Assembly: GCF_000960475.2 (NCBI RefSeq)
Contig: NZ_JZDQ02000021.1
Location: 1-64,000 of the forward strand
From: Nocardioides luteus
GTDB taxonomy: Bacteria > Actinomycetota > Actinomycetes > Propionibacteriales > Nocardioidaceae
Direction of reading: 5' to 3'
Length of the DNA: 64,000 nt
The notes under the pieces were generated by a model. That model was given only the letters and a program-made list of their open reading frames with translations. It ran no database searches and had not been told where the DNA came from. A program made the translations under genes and the position numbers. Below are positions 8,886 to 17,955 of the stretch, one piece after another. Each line of letters starts with the position of its first letter. Position 1 is the stretch's first letter.

Positions 8886-9530
8886 TCAGCGCGCGGCCGG
8901 GTCCGCGACGATCTGGGCTGGCGGCTCAGCGCCGGAGAGCGCCACGATGAGCCGGTAGCAGCGCTCGGTCATCTGGCTCGGCGTCACCTCGGGATGGTCG
9001 AGCCACCAGGTGACCAGCGTGTCGACGACGTTCATCCAGACGGCGGTCATCGCCGAGACGTCGAGCGGGTCGTCGTCACCGACGAGCGCCATCAGCTCGC
9101 CGACGCCCTCCATCGCGAGCCGGGTGATCCGGTCGGTGTAGAACGCCCGAGCAGCCGCGACGTCGCCCGATTCCGGAGCGGTGCGGTCGAAGAAGAGGCG
9201 CCACAGCCACGGCTGGGGCTCGAGGATGCGGAAGATCCCGTCGAGGGTGCGCAGACCGCGCTCGAGGCCGACCGAGTCGTCGGCGGCGACCCGCTCCATG
9301 TCGCTGGCGAGCAGCTCGGCCCCGTGGGTGAGGCAGGCCGAGAAGAGGCCCTCCTTGGAGCCGAAGTACTGGTAGACCAACGGCTTCGAGATGCCGGCGT
9401 CGGCCGCGATCCCGGCGACCGACGCCTTGGCGAACCCCACGGTGCCGAAGACCTCGCAGGCAGCTCGCACGATCTGCAGCTCGCGATCGGCGCGTGGGAC
9501 GCCCTTGGTTCCAGCGTTGGCCCGTGACAT
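8886..9530 (-). CDS. TetR-family transcriptional repressor
   Basis: This 214-residue regulator has the TetR N-terminal helix-turn-helix (about residues 18-62: IVRAACEVFGTVGF ... GISKPLVYQYFGSKEGLF) and a variable ligand-binding C-terminal domain. It is divergently transcribed from the sterol desaturase-like gene, 72 nt apart. A nested 35-bp palindrome between them overlaps its own -35 region and the desaturase promoter region. The layout predicts repression of both genes, relieved by a lipid-like ligand. The ligand is unknown. The ATG at 9530 lies 7 nt from a TAGACT hexamer. Confidence 0.9.
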   Translation of the reverse strand: MSRANAGTKGVPRADRELQIVRAACEVFGTVGFAKASVAGIAADAGISKPLVYQYFGSKEGLFSACLTHGAELLASDMERVAADDSVGLERGLRTLDGIFRILEPQPWLWRLFFDRTAPESGDVAAARAFYTDRITRLAMEGVGELMALVGDDDPLDVSAMTAVWMNVVDTLVTWWLDHPEVTPSQMTERCYRLIVALSGAEPPAQIVADPAAR

Positions 9531-9537
9531 GACCTGG

Positions 9538-9543
9538 AGTCTA
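9538..9543 (-). promoter_or_regulatory. -10 hexamer of tetR (leaderless)
   Basis: TAGACT on the minus strand ends 7 nt before the tetR ATG at 9530. The expected -35 region falls inside the palindrome at 9552-9586, which fits autorepression. Confidence 0.6.
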
Positions 9544-9551
9544 GCGGCGGC

Positions 9552-9586
9552 ATATGACCTTGAGGTAACTTACCCAAAGGTCATAT
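9552..9586. promoter_or_regulatory. 35-bp nested palindromic operator
   Basis: Outer 10-bp arms ATATGACCTT and AAGGTCATAT are perfect. An inner perfect palindrome GGTAA-C-TTACC shares exactly the same centre (position 9569). Overall 15 of 17 pairs match. Its place between tetR and the desaturase-like gene makes it the probable TetR binding site. Confidence 0.75.
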
Positions 9587-9602
9587 CCCTGGGAGGTCCC
9601 CC

Positions 9603-10490
9603 ATGAACGACATGCTCGACCCGTTGAAGAACCCGCTGACGTACGCGATCCCGTTCTTCGCGATCTCGATCCTCATCGAGCTCGCGGCGCTGAAGTGGCT
9701 CGACCACGACGACAACCTGGCCGGCTACGTCTTCAAGGACGCCCGTACCTCGATCCTGATGGGCGCGGGGTCGATCGTCTCGATGACCGTGTTCAAGGTG
9801 CTGACCTTCGCGGTCTACTCGGCGATCTTCGCCTACGCCTCGCTGTGGCAGATCCCGGGGACGTGGTGGGGTCTGGCGATCTCGGTCGTGGTCGTCGACC
9901 TCGCCTACTACTGGAACCACCGCTTCGTGCACCGGACTCGCGTCGGCTGGGCGGCGCACCAGGCGCACCACTCCAGCGAGTACATGACGTTCGCGACCGC
10001 GCTGCGGCAGAAGTGGAACCCCTGGTTCGAGTTCTTCTTCTTCCTGCCGCTGCCGTTCCTCGGCATCTCACCGGCGGCGATCTACATCGCCTTCTCGATC
10101 AACCTGATCTACCAGTTCTTCGTGCACACCGAGACGATCGGCCGGCTCTGGACGCCGCTGGAGTGGGTCCTCAACACCCCGTCGCACCACCGCGTCCACC
10201 ACGGCTCCGACCCCGAATACCTCGACAAGAACTACGCCGGCATCCTGATCGTCTGGGACCGCCTCTTCGGCACGTTCCAACAGGAGCGCCAGCGCCCGAC
10301 GTACGGCCTGACCTACAAGGTCGACACCTACAACCTCCTCCGGCTGGAGTACGGCGCCTTCCGCGAGCTCTGGAACGACGTACGCAACGCCGACGGCTGG
10401 CGGCTCAAGCTGAGCTACGTCTTCCGGCCGCCGGGGTGGGCGCCGGAGGAGGCTACGCCGGCCGCCGTCGCCCGAGAATCTGCACGATGA
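9603..10490 (+). CDS. Sterol desaturase/fatty acid hydroxylase superfamily membrane di-iron enzyme
   Basis: This 295-residue integral membrane protein has hydrophobic segments near residues 12-30, 45-75 and 90-105, and another pair near 140-175. The histidine clusters that bind the di-iron centre are NHRFVH (about residue 103), HQAHHSSE (about 120) and HRVHHGSD (about 198). Family members hydroxylate or desaturate lipid chains or sterol-like rings using O2; the substrate is not deducible. A strong ribosome site (GGGAGG) precedes the ATG. The gene is controlled by the divergent TetR. Its 3' end overlaps the convergent gene at 10453 by 38 nt. Confidence 0.88.
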   Translation: MNDMLDPLKNPLTYAIPFFAISILIELAALKWLDHDDNLAGYVFKDARTSILMGAGSIVSMTVFKVLTFAVYSAIFAYASLWQIPGTWWGLAISVVVVDLAYYWNHRFVHRTRVGWAAHQAHHSSEYMTFATALRQKWNPWFEFFFFLPLPFLGISPAAIYIAFSINLIYQFFVHTETIGRLWTPLEWVLNTPSHHRVHHGSDPEYLDKNYAGILIVWDRLFGTFQQERQRPTYGLTYKVDTYNLLRLEYGAFRELWNDVRNADGWRLKLSYVFRPPGWAPEEATPAAVARESAR

Positions 10491-11079
10491 TCAGGCCGAG
10501 GAGGCCGACGACGACGAGCACGAAGCCCGGGGCGGCGACCTCGACCAGCTTCTGCCCCTCGGGGGACACGGGCTTGCTGAAGTTCACCTGCTGAGGCTCG
10601 GGGGCGATCACGTCGGGGAACTCCTTGGCGATCTCGGCCTGGAGCTTGTCGGTGTATTCGGCGACGCGCGGCGCGCTGCCGGCGGCGAGGAGGGTGTCAC
10701 CCTTCGTCTGCACGAAGAAGTAGTAGTCCTCGTTCTCGGTCAGCGACTTCTTCTGGCACACGCCGGGGTTGAGCGTGACCTCGAGGCTGCTGCCGCTGGT
10801 GACGCCCTTGAGCGCCTTGACGACGGTCACCGGGTAGACCACCGGGCCCCCCTTCTTGGTCGCCTTCCCGGGGCCGGTCACCCGCGCGTGGAAGACCAGC
10901 GGCTCCTTGACCGCGTCGGCGAGCTTGAAGGTCGGGCACTTCGTGGGAGCCGTCACGGCCGAGGTGGCCGGGGCTGCGGAAGCAGGTGCGGGGCTCGTCG
11001 TGACCACCGCTGTCGCGGCAAGAGCAACGGCAGCGAGGAGCTGGGGGACGCGGCGCATGGCGAAGATCAAACCAGTCAC
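10453..11079 (-). CDS. Secreted or membrane-anchored protein of unknown function
   Basis: I do not recognise this 208-residue protein. It has an N-terminal signal peptide ending around ASAAP (residue 36), an extracytoplasmic beta-rich region with two Cys (in KCPTF and GVCQKK), and a C-terminal membrane helix (VLVVVGLLGLIIVQILG) followed by GRRRPA. The topology is extracellular domain plus C-terminal anchor. The middle region, with YYFFVQTKG, resembles TIMP/NTR-like domains, but only weakly. The GTG start overlaps the stop of the upstream HAD gene (GTGA); an internal ATG at 11058 would also keep the signal peptide. It is the last gene of the serS operon. Confidence 0.7.
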   Translation of the reverse strand: MTGLIFAMRRVPQLLAAVALAATAVVTTSPAPASAAPATSAVTAPTKCPTFKLADAVKEPLVFHARVTGPGKATKKGGPVVYPVTVVKALKGVTSGSSLEVTLNPGVCQKKSLTENEDYYFFVQTKGDTLLAAGSAPRVAEYTDKLQAEIAKEFPDVIAPEPQQVNFSKPVSPEGQKLVEVAAPGFVLVVVGLLGLIIVQILGRRRPA

Positions 11080-11876
11080 AGGCCGAAGACTCCAGCCAGG
11101 ACCCGCGCGACGCCGTCATCTTCGTGCCCGGGCGCGAGATGGGAGGCACAGGCGACCACGCTCGGGTGGGCGTCGGCCATGGCGTAGGACGTCCCGGCCC
11201 AGGTCAGCATCGGCAGGTCGTTGGGCATGTCGCCGAAGGCGATCACGTCCGCGTCGGAGATGCCGAGCTCGGTGCAGACGAGCTCCAGCGTGGAGGCCTT
11301 GGTGACCCCCGGAGCGCTGATCTCGAGCAGCGGGAAGGACGAGTGGGTGACGTTGACGCGGTCGCCGACGGCGGCGGTCGCTGCGGCGAGCAGCTCGTCG
11401 GCGTCATCGTCGTCATGGCGTCGGGCGAGCAACTTGATCAGCGGCTCGTCGGCGAGCTCCTCGATCGCGGCGACGCGCCTGGCGGGCCGGAGGGCGTCGG
11501 AGGTGTGGGTCGCGAACTCCGGCTCGCACGACCAGCCCTCGAGGGACTCGGTCGCGAAGACCAGGCCGGGCAGGGTGGCCGTCAGCGTCGCCGCCACCTC
11601 GGCGGTCAGAGCGGGCTCGATCAGCCGGGTGAGTCGGGGCTTGTCGGTGGCGACGTCCCAGACCAGCGCTCCGTTGGAGACGATCGCCAGTCCGACGCTG
11701 CCGATGTGCTCGAAGAGCTCGCGGGTCCAGCGCAGCGGCCGCCCGGTCACGAAGATGACCGGCACGCCGATCTCCTCGAGCTTCACGAGCACGTCACGAG
11801 TGAAGTCCGAGACCGAGCCGTCCGCTCTGACCAGAGTGCCGTCCAGGTCGGTGGCGACGAGCTTCGGCGTACTCAT
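11076..11876 (-). CDS. HAD-superfamily (Cof-type) phosphatase
   Basis: This 266-residue protein has the HAD nucleophile motif VATDLDGTL (about residues 7-15), motif II FVTGRP, a Lys-containing GVTKAS loop and motif IV AFGDMPNDLPM (about residue 215), with a C2-type cap between. Cof-type members dephosphorylate sugar phosphates or flavin and pyridoxal phosphates; the substrate here is unknown. ATGA overlap with the preceding acetyltransferase gene and GTGA overlap with the following one put it in the serS operon. A second, distinct HAD gene is two genes upstream in the same operon. Confidence 0.9.
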   Translation of the reverse strand: MSTPKLVATDLDGTLVRADGSVSDFTRDVLVKLEEIGVPVIFVTGRPLRWTRELFEHIGSVGLAIVSNGALVWDVATDKPRLTRLIEPALTAEVAATLTATLPGLVFATESLEGWSCEPEFATHTSDALRPARRVAAIEELADEPLIKLLARRHDDDDADELLAAATAAVGDRVNVTHSSFPLLEISAPGVTKASTLELVCTELGISDADVIAFGDMPNDLPMLTWAGTSYAMADAHPSVVACASHLAPGHEDDGVARVLAGVFGL

Positions 11877-12385
11877 TCTTCCATTCTGCCACCGGGGACC
11901 GGCCTGGCCATCACCAGATGCCCGTCCTCGTCTGCGCCCCGGAGGTCGGTGAACCCGCACTTGGCGAGCACGCGGAGGCTGGCGGCGTTGGTGGGTTCGA
12001 CCGATGCCCGGATGCGTACGCCCTCCTGATCCGCACACGCCAGCAGCGCCTTGAGCGCCTCGGTGGCGAAGCCCCAGCCGCGTGCCTCTTCGACCAGGCC
12101 GTAGCCGACCTCGGTCTCCGGGGTGCCGTCGGGTGCGGCGTCGGGCGGTCCGAAGAAGCCGATCGAACCGAGGACGGTCCCGTTGCGCACGATGTAGCGG
12201 GAGCTCCACAGGTCGCCCTCGACCCACATCGTGGCGGCGTCGCGGTCGTCCTCGCGCGGGAACTGCGGGTGCCAGCTCTGCGGCCGCCCGAGCTCGCCGT
12301 TCGAGTCGCGGATGGCCTCGACGTCGGCGCGGGTCCACAGGGGCAGCGTCAGGCGCTCGGTGGTGACGGTGGTGGGAAGGGTCAC
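11873..12385 (-). CDS. GNAT-family N-acetyltransferase
   Basis: The protein is 170 aa from the GTG at 12385, which begins just after the upstream HAD stop at 12400. It has the acetyl-CoA binding signature GYGLVEEARGWGFATEAL (about residues 95-112) and resembles the RimJ/RimL-type subgroup in its TERLTLPLWTRAD start. The open frame continues upstream, but that stretch is Arg-rich and antisense-like, so the short start is preferred. It could acetylate a ribosomal protein, amino acid or small amine; the substrate is not predictable. It sits between two HAD genes with 4-nt overlap downstream. Confidence 0.86.
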   Translation of the reverse strand: MTLPTTVTTERLTLPLWTRADVEAIRDSNGELGRPQSWHPQFPREDDRDAATMWVEGDLWSSRYIVRNGTVLGSIGFFGPPDAAPDGTPETEVGYGLVEEARGWGFATEALKALLACADQEGVRIRASVEPTNAASLRVLAKCGFTDLRGADEDGHLVMARPVPGGRMEE

Positions 12386-12399
12386 GGGGGCTGAGACTC

Positions 12400-13260
12400 T
12401 CAGAACCAGCGGGAGAGTTCCAGCGCCGCGCCGTCGTCGGCGACGTGGGCGGTGACGGCGTCGGCGACTTCCTGGACGACCTCGGGAGCGTTGCCCATGG
12501 CGACGCCCCGGCCGGCCCACTCGAGCATCTCGACGTCGTTGCGGCCGTCGCCGATGGCGAGTACGTCGGCAGGCTCGAGATCGAGCTGGTCGCAGACGTA
12601 GGCGAGGCCCGATGCCTTGGAGACCCCGACCGGGGTCAGGTCGAGCCAGGCGGTGTAGCCCACCACGTAGTCGATGCCGTGCAGGCCCAGGTCACGGCCG
12701 AGCGCGAGGAAGTCCTCCGGGGTCGCGTCGGGGTCGCGGATGATCACGCGGGAGACCGGCTCCGCCACCATCTCCTGGACCGTGGCGATCATGTTCTCGC
12801 CGCCGCCGAGCTCGCCCTCGGGGAAGGGTCGGTTCATCCGGTAGCCGACGCCCCGGTTCTCGACCGCGACCAAGACGTTCGGACGCCGTTCCAGGATCTT
12901 CTCGACGGCCGCTCGGGCGTCGAAGGTCTCCTCGTGCACGACATCCGTGGGCGGATAGCGGAGCACCACCGCCCCGTTGGACGCGACGATCCACAACCGC
13001 TCCGCACCCTCGTCGGGAATCCCCAGCAGGTCGGCGATCCCGGTCATCGAGTGGGCCGAGCGACCGGAGGAGAGCACCACGTGGGCACCGGCGTCGTACG
13101 CCCGGCGGACCGCGTCGCGCACCTTGTCCGAGAGCGCCTCGGAGGTCGTGCCGGTGCCCTCGATCCAGCGCAGCAGCGTCCCGTCGATGTCGAGCGCGAC
13201 GAGCTTCGGCTGCCAGGCGGCCTCGCCGGGCCGCGCCGTGGTGCTCTCGGTGGCACTCAC
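12400..13260 (-). CDS. HAD-superfamily (Cof-type) phosphatase
   Basis: This 286-residue Cof-type HAD hydrolase has motif [11 protein letters not shown] (about residues 19-28), motif II VLSSGRS, and motif [14 protein letters not shown] (about residue 235). A C2 cap holds the substrate pocket. It shares only the common family pattern with the second HAD of the operon, so a recent duplication is unlikely. The GTG start overlaps the stop of serS by 4 nt (GTGA). HAD genes directly after serS recur in actinobacteria, but the biochemical reason is not known to me. Confidence 0.9.
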   Translation of the reverse strand: MSATESTTARPGEAAWQPKLVALDIDGTLLRWIEGTGTTSEALSDKVRDAVRRAYDAGAHVVLSSGRSAHSMTGIADLLGIPDEGAERLWIVASNGAVVLRYPPTDVVHEETFDARAAVEKILERRPNVLVAVENRGVGYRMNRPFPEGELGGGENMIATVQEMVAEPVSRVIIRDPDATPEDFLALGRDLGLHGIDYVVGYTAWLDLTPVGVSKASGLAYVCDQLDLEPADVLAIGDGRNDVEMLEWAGRGVAMGNAPEVVQEVADAVTAHVADDGAALELSRWF

Positions 13261-14528
13261 TTCTGGATCGGCTCCAGGACCTCGCGTCCGAGCCACTTCT
13301 GCAGCGCCTTCGGCACCCGCACGGAGCCGTCGGGCTGCTGGTGGGTCTCCAGGACGGCCACGATGGCGCGGGTGATCGCGGTCAGCGTGCCGTTGAGGGT
13401 GGCGACCGGGGTGGTGCCGTTCTCGGTCCGCTGCCGGATGTCGAGCCGGCGTGCCTGGAAGGTGGTGCAGTTGGAGGCCGAGGTGAGCTCGCGGTACTTC
13501 CCCTGGGTCGGGATCCACGCCTCGCAGTCGAACTTGCGCAGCGCGCTCGGACCGAGGTCGCCTGCGGCGACGTCGATGACCTGGTAGGCGAGCTCGAGCT
13601 TGTCCAGGAACGCCTTCTCCCACTCGAGGAGACGCTGGTGCTCGGCGTAGGAGTCCTCGACGGTGGTGTAGACGAACATCTCCACCTTCTCGAACTGGTG
13701 GACCCGGATGATGCCCTTGGTGTCCTTGCCCGCCGAGCCGGCCTCCTTGCGGAAGCACGACGAGAAGGCGGCGTAGCGGCGCGGGAGCGTGTCGGGGTCG
13801 AGGATCTCGTCGGCGTGGTAGGCCGCCATCGGCACCTCCGAGGTGCCGACGAGGTAGAGGTCGTCGTCCTCGATCTTGTAGACGCCGTCGTCGACCTGGT
13901 CGAGGAAGCCGGTGCCCTCCATCGCCTCCGGGCGCACCAGCGCCGGCGCGATGACCTGGGTGAACCCGGCCTCGCGGGCCTGCTCCATCGCCAGGTTGAT
14001 CAGCGCGAACTCCAGCTCGGCGCCGACCCCGGTCAGGAAGTAGAAGCGGCTGCCCGAGACCTTGGCGCCGCGCTCGAGGTCGATCGCGCCGAGGAGCTTG
14101 CCGAGCTCGACGTGGTCGCGCGGCTCGAAGCCCTCGGCCGCGAAGTCGCGCGGCTCGCCGACCTTCTCGATCAGGACGAAGTCGTCCTCACCGCCGGCAG
14201 GGGCGTCGTCGGCGAGGTTGGGGATGGCCTTGAGAGCCTTCTTCCACTCCTCCTCGGCCGCCGCCTGCGCCGCCTCGGCCTCCTTGACAGCCTTCGCGAG
14301 ATCCTTGACCTCGGCGAGGAGCCGCTGCTTCTCCTCACCCTTGGCCTGGGCGACCTTCTTGCCCATCTGCTTCTGCTCGGCCCGCTTGGCCTCGAAGTCC
14401 GCGATCGCCGCCCGGCGCGCGCTGTCCGCGGACAGCGCCCGGTCCACCACGTCGGAGGACGCGCCGCGGCGCTCCTGCGAGGCACGTACGCGGTCGGGGT
14501 CTTCGCGGAGGATGCGCGGGTCGATCAT
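13257..14528 (-). CDS. serS: Seryl-tRNA synthetase
   Basis: The 423-residue class II synthetase charges tRNA-Ser (and tRNA-Sec where present). The N-terminal antiparallel coiled-coil arm that reads the long variable arm of tRNA-Ser is visible at about residues 30-105 (Lys/Glu/Ala-rich heptads). The catalytic core has motif 2 [21 protein letters not shown] (about residues 250-270) and motif 3 [12 protein letters not shown] near residue 373. The ATG at 14528 is 6 nt from a TAGCCT hexamer. It leads an overlapping operon serS-HAD-GNAT-HAD-membrane protein. Confidence 0.98.
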   Translation of the reverse strand: MIDPRILREDPDRVRASQERRGASSDVVDRALSADSARRAAIADFEAKRAEQKQMGKKVAQAKGEEKQRLLAEVKDLAKAVKEAEAAQAAAEEEWKKALKAIPNLADDAPAGGEDDFVLIEKVGEPRDFAAEGFEPRDHVELGKLLGAIDLERGAKVSGSRFYFLTGVGAELEFALINLAMEQAREAGFTQVIAPALVRPEAMEGTGFLDQVDDGVYKIEDDDLYLVGTSEVPMAAYHADEILDPDTLPRRYAAFSSCFRKEAGSAGKDTKGIIRVHQFEKVEMFVYTTVEDSYAEHQRLLEWEKAFLDKLELAYQVIDVAAGDLGPSALRKFDCEAWIPTQGKYRELTSASNCTTFQARRLDIRQRTENGTTPVATLNGTLTAITRAIVAVLETHQQPDGSVRVPKALQKWLGREVLEPIQK

Positions 14529-14534
14529 GCGGCA

Positions 14535-14540
14535 AGGCTA
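14535..14540 (-). promoter_or_regulatory. -10 hexamer of serS (leaderless)
   Basis: TAGCCT on the minus strand ends 6 nt before the serS ATG at 14528, with no ribosome-binding site between. Confidence 0.6.
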
Positions 14541-14579
14541 GTCGAACGGACCATCAGATCTCACTTCAGTAATCGAGCG

Positions 14580-16223
14580 TCACGGAATGCGCACGCGCCG
14601 CTCGACCGAGTACGAGCTGTCACGGCCGGTCCCGCCGTCCCCGTAGTCGCTGCCGCCTCCGCCGTAGAGCTTGTCGGCGCCGCCGCTGCCGTAGAGCTTG
14701 TCGCCACCGGCGTCACCGAAGAGCTTGTTCGCCGACCCGTTTCCCTTGAGGACATCGGCGCGCGTGGTTCCGATGACGTTCTCGACGTAGGTGATCTTGT
14801 CGTAGCCGGCGTTGGTGCGCTGCCGGGACGTCGCGGCGAGCGAGACCCGGACACCGACGCCGACGTTTCGGTAGCTGACCGTGTCCGCCCCGCTGCCACC
14901 GCTGACGACGTCGTCCCCATGACCGGGCAGCACGGTGTCGTTCCCGTAGCCGGCCGTGATCGTGTTGCGGCCCGAGTTTCCGGTGAGGCGGTCGGAGTAG
15001 GAGGTGCCGATGATGTTCTCGGTCTGGCTGACGGTCTCGTAGCCAGAGCTCCCCGTGTTCTGAGCTCGGGTCGTGGCCAGGCTGATCTGGATCGGCCTGT
15101 AATAGCCCTTGTAGCTGATGGTGTCCGTGCCGGCCCCGCCGATCACGGTGTCGTTGTCCTTGCCCGGCCAGAACGTGTCGTTGCCGCTCCCGCCGTCCAA
15201 CCGGTCGTTGCCGTTGAGCCCGTTGACGTAGTCGTTGCCGCCACCGCCAAGGATCACGTTGCCGCTCAGATCCCCGATGAGGCTGTCGGCGTACGGACTT
15301 CCGGTGAGGTTCTCGACATCTTCGATCGTCTCGCGGCCGGCGGCGGCCCCGTAGTAGGCAGGCTGTCCGAGATAGATGCGTACGCCGCTGGTCATGTTGG
15401 CGTAGCTGACGGTGTCCACCCCCGAGCCGCCGGTGATCAGATCGGTCCCGGCGCCCGGCGCGAACCAGTCGTTGCCGGCACGCCCGTCGATGCTGCTGTT
15501 CCCCGAGTCACCGGTGAAACGGTCGGCGTAGTCGGTCCCCATCAGCTCCTCGATGCCGGCGAGGGCGTCGGTGCCCAGACCGCCGGTCACCTTCGTCCTC
15601 GTCGCGACGATGCCGCTTCCGGACTCGGCGTACGTCGCCTTGTCGGTCCCGGCTCCGCCGTCGATGGAGTCATCTCCCGAGCCCCCGGCGATGCGGTCGG
15701 CGCCATCCCCACCACGCAGGACGTCACCCTCGGATCCACCGGAGATGACGTCGTCGCCAATGCCTCCGTCCACCTCGTCGGAACCAGAGCCGGCGAGGAC
15801 GATGTCGCCGCCCGCGTCGCCGGCAAGCACGTCGCTGCCTGTGCTCTCCTCGATCAGATCGTCACCGTCGCCGCCATGGACGACGTCGTCGCCTTCGCCC
15901 CCGTGAAGCCAGTCGCTGCCGCTGGATCCGAAGATGAGATCGTCACCCATCCCTCCGAAGATCTCGACGGTTCCAGCTCCGTACCCGCAGATCGTGTCGT
16001 TTCCGCCGAGGGCGTCCACCCTCACGCCCTCCGGGACAGCGATCACGTCGTCTCCCTCGGTCGGCGCCTGGCCCGCGACACTGAGGTCGACGGTGACGGG
16101 CTTGCCGTCGCACTCACCCTCCGCCGCAGCAGCGGAGCCGGCGAGGAGGCCACCGACGCCGAGGGCGACGGCGGGGACGGACAAGAGCCCGAGGAGGGCG
16201 TACGAGGACACGCGAGAGCGCAT
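14580..16223 (-). CDS. Large secreted RTX calcium-binding repeat protein
   Basis: The product (547 aa from the ATG at 16223, preceded by GAGG) has a signal peptide of about 30 residues, then CDGKPVTVD and a long array of RTX-type Gly/Asp repeats. The array is interrupted four times by a conserved module of about 75 residues that reads D(T/K)xSYxN/G...V.I.L...G.ETV...ENI.GT.Y.D.L.GN and then resumes the repeats. This serralysin-like alternation makes a long calcium-stabilised beta-roll. No protease or lipase domain is present. It is a paralogue of the protein at 6397-7320. The open frame extends upstream of 16223, but that part lacks a signal peptide and looks noncoding. Confidence 0.88.
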   Translation of the reverse strand: MRSRVSSYALLGLLSVPAVALGVGGLLAGSAAAAEGECDGKPVTVDLSVAGQAPTEGDDVIAVPEGVRVDALGGNDTICGYGAGTVEIFGGMGDDLIFGSSGSDWLHGGEGDDVVHGGDGDDLIEESTGSDVLAGDAGGDIVLAGSGSDEVDGGIGDDVISGGSEGDVLRGGDGADRIAGGSGDDSIDGGAGTDKATYAESGSGIVATRTKVTGGLGTDALAGIEELMGTDYADRFTGDSGNSSIDGRAGNDWFAPGAGTDLITGGSGVDTVSYANMTSGVRIYLGQPAYYGAAAGRETIEDVENLTGSPYADSLIGDLSGNVILGGGGNDYVNGLNGNDRLDGGSGNDTFWPGKDNDTVIGGAGTDTISYKGYYRPIQISLATTRAQNTGSSGYETVSQTENIIGTSYSDRLTGNSGRNTITAGYGNDTVLPGHGDDVVSGGSGADTVSYRNVGVGVRVSLAATSRQRTNAGYDKITYVENVIGTTRADVLKGNGSANKLFGDAGGDKLYGSGGADKLYGGGGSDYGDGGTGRDSSYSVERRVRIP

Positions 16224-16383
16224 GAGAGAGACCTCACAACTACGAAGGACCGAGGGATGCTGACGCCGACCCGAATTCATGCGCGGAGAGCGAACGATAG
16301 CGCTCTCAGCCATGCCCTGCGCGCGCTTTTGGACGGCCCGTTCATTCACCGTGTGGATCACGTTTCGCGCATACTGACTCATC

Positions 16384-17955
16384 GTGCTTGACCTCTCGCG
16401 CCGTGCCCTGCTGCTCTGGGCGGCTTCGCTGTTCGCTCTGTGCGCCCTGATCGGGATCGCGGGGATCAACGCGTGGCCGCCGGTCTCGACGTTCGACGAG
16501 CTCGGCCGGGAGGCAGCGGCCGTGACGGCGGAGCACCGCTGGCTGCTCGACTTCTGGCACGTCGTCGAGGTGGTCACCGAGTGGTACTTCGCGGTCGGGG
16601 TCGCCCTCCTGGTCGCTGCCGGGCTGTTCCGCGCCTACCTGCGCGCCGCGGTCTACGTGCTCGGCGTCGTGGTGGTCACCCTGCTCGTACGCCGCGGGCT
16701 GGTGCTGCTCGTCGACCGCGACCGGCCGGAGTGGCAGCTGACGTCGTGGCTGCACGAGTCGCCGGCGTACCCCTCCGGTCATGCGACCGGGATCGCGGTG
16801 CTGGCGGGCGTGATCGCGGTGGTCGTGACGATGTTCGTACGCCGCCGCGGCATCCGTCGGCTGGCCTACACGGGCCTCGTCCTGCTGGTCGTGCTCGTCT
16901 CGGCCGACCGGGTGTTCCTCGGACGCCACTATCCCTCCGACGTGCTCGGCGGGATCGCGTTCGCGGCCGGGTTCGTCTTCCTCGGCATGGCTCTCTACAC
17001 CCCGCTGCCCGCCTCCCAGGCGGTGGGACGACGGCCGCTGGTGGACTCGGTGCGCGGCAACCGGAGGATCGCGGTCGTCCTCAACCCGATCAAGGTCGAG
17101 TCGGTCGACCAGTTCAAGACCATGGTCACCACGATGGCCAAGGAGTCGGGCTGGAAGACCCCGACCTGGCACCTGACCACCGTCGACGACCCCGGCCGCG
17201 GGATGGCGCGCGCCGCCCAGGAGGAGGGCGCCGACCTGGTGCTCGTCTGCGGTGGCGACGGCACCGTACGTGAGGTCTGCTCAGCCCTCGCCGGCACCGG
17301 GATCGCGATCGGGATCGTCCCCGGCGGCACCGGCAACCTGCTCGCGCGCAACCTGTCGATCCCGCTCTACATCCGCGCCGCGATCGACGTCGCGCTCACC
17401 GGCCAGGACCAGGCGATCGACCTCGTCGAGGTCACCGGCGACAACCTCGAGGACACCAACTTCCTGGTCATGGCCGGGATGGGCTTCGACGCCGCGATCA
17501 TGAGCGGCGTCAACGAGGACATCAAGAAGCGGATCGGCTGGATGGCGTACGTCCTCTCCGCCTTCAAGAGCCTGATGTTCCCGGCGATGCGGCTGGAGAT
17601 CTCCATCGACGGCGGCGAGTTCACCAAGCACCGGGCGCGCACAGTCGTGGTCGGCAACGTCGGCTACCTCCAGGCGAACATGCCGCTGCTCCCGGCGGCG
17701 GCGCTCGACGACGGGCTCGTCGACGTGGTGCTGCTCTATCCGCAGCGGTTCTGGTCCTGGCTGCCGCTCGCGATCCGGGTCCTGAGCAAGCGGCCGCGCA
17801 CCGACGACCTGGTCAACCGGATGACCGGTGCGAGCGTTGTGATCCGCACCAATCACGACCAGCCGCGCCAGCTCGACGGCGACACCATCTCCGAGGGTCG
17901 AGAGCTGCGCATGAAGTGCCTTCCCGGGCGCCTGCTCGTCCGCGTGCCACGCTGA
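16384..17955 (+). CDS. PAP2-type phosphatase fused to a diacylglycerol kinase-like domain
   Basis: Two lipid enzymes are joined in 523 residues. Residues 1-205 are a polytopic PAP2 phosphatase with the acid phosphatase motifs DRDRPEW, PSGHATG (about 130) and SADRVFLGRHYPSD (about 176). Residues about 225-523 are a DAGK catalytic domain with VVLNPIK, GGDGTVREV (about 290) and PGGTGNLLARNL. The first half would dephosphorylate a lipid phosphate (phosphatidate or polyprenyl pyrophosphate) and the second would phosphorylate a lipid such as diacylglycerol, both at the inner membrane face or its opposite sides. The GTG start follows CATACT by 8 nt. It is divergent from the RTX gene. Confidence 0.92.
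   Translation: MLDLSRRALLLWAASLFALCALIGIAGINAWPPVSTFDELGREAAAVTAEHRWLLDFWHVVEVVTEWYFAVGVALLVAAGLFRAYLRAAVYVLGVVVVTLLVRRGLVLLVDRDRPEWQLTSWLHESPAYPSGHATGIAVLAGVIAVVVTMFVRRRGIRRLAYTGLVLLVVLVSADRVFLGRHYPSDVLGGIAFAAGFVFLGMALYTPLPASQAVGRRPLVDSVRGNRRIAVVLNPIKVESVDQFKTMVTTMAKESGWKTPTWHLTTVDDPGRGMARAAQEEGADLVLVCGGDGTVREVCSALAGTGIAIGIVPGGTGNLLARNLSIPLYIRAAIDVALTGQDQAIDLVEVTGDNLEDTNFLVMAGMGFDAAIMSGVNEDIKKRIGWMAYVLSAFKSLMFPAMRLEISIDGGEFTKHRARTVVVGNVGYLQANMPLLPAAALDDGLVDVVLLYPQRFWSWLPLAIRVLSKRPRTDDLVNRMTGASVVIRTNHDQPRQLDGDTISEGRELRMKCLPGRLLVRVPR

Noticed and set aside
13341..16391. 1016-codon open frame on the plus strand
   Set aside because: It runs antisense to serS and the RTX gene, has Val/Asp/Arg-biased shadow composition and no family signature.
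14580..16577. Longer start for the large RTX protein at 16577
   Set aside because: The extra residues overlap the divergent PAP2-DAGK gene and lack a signal peptide. The ATG at 16223 begins a typical one with GAGG before it.
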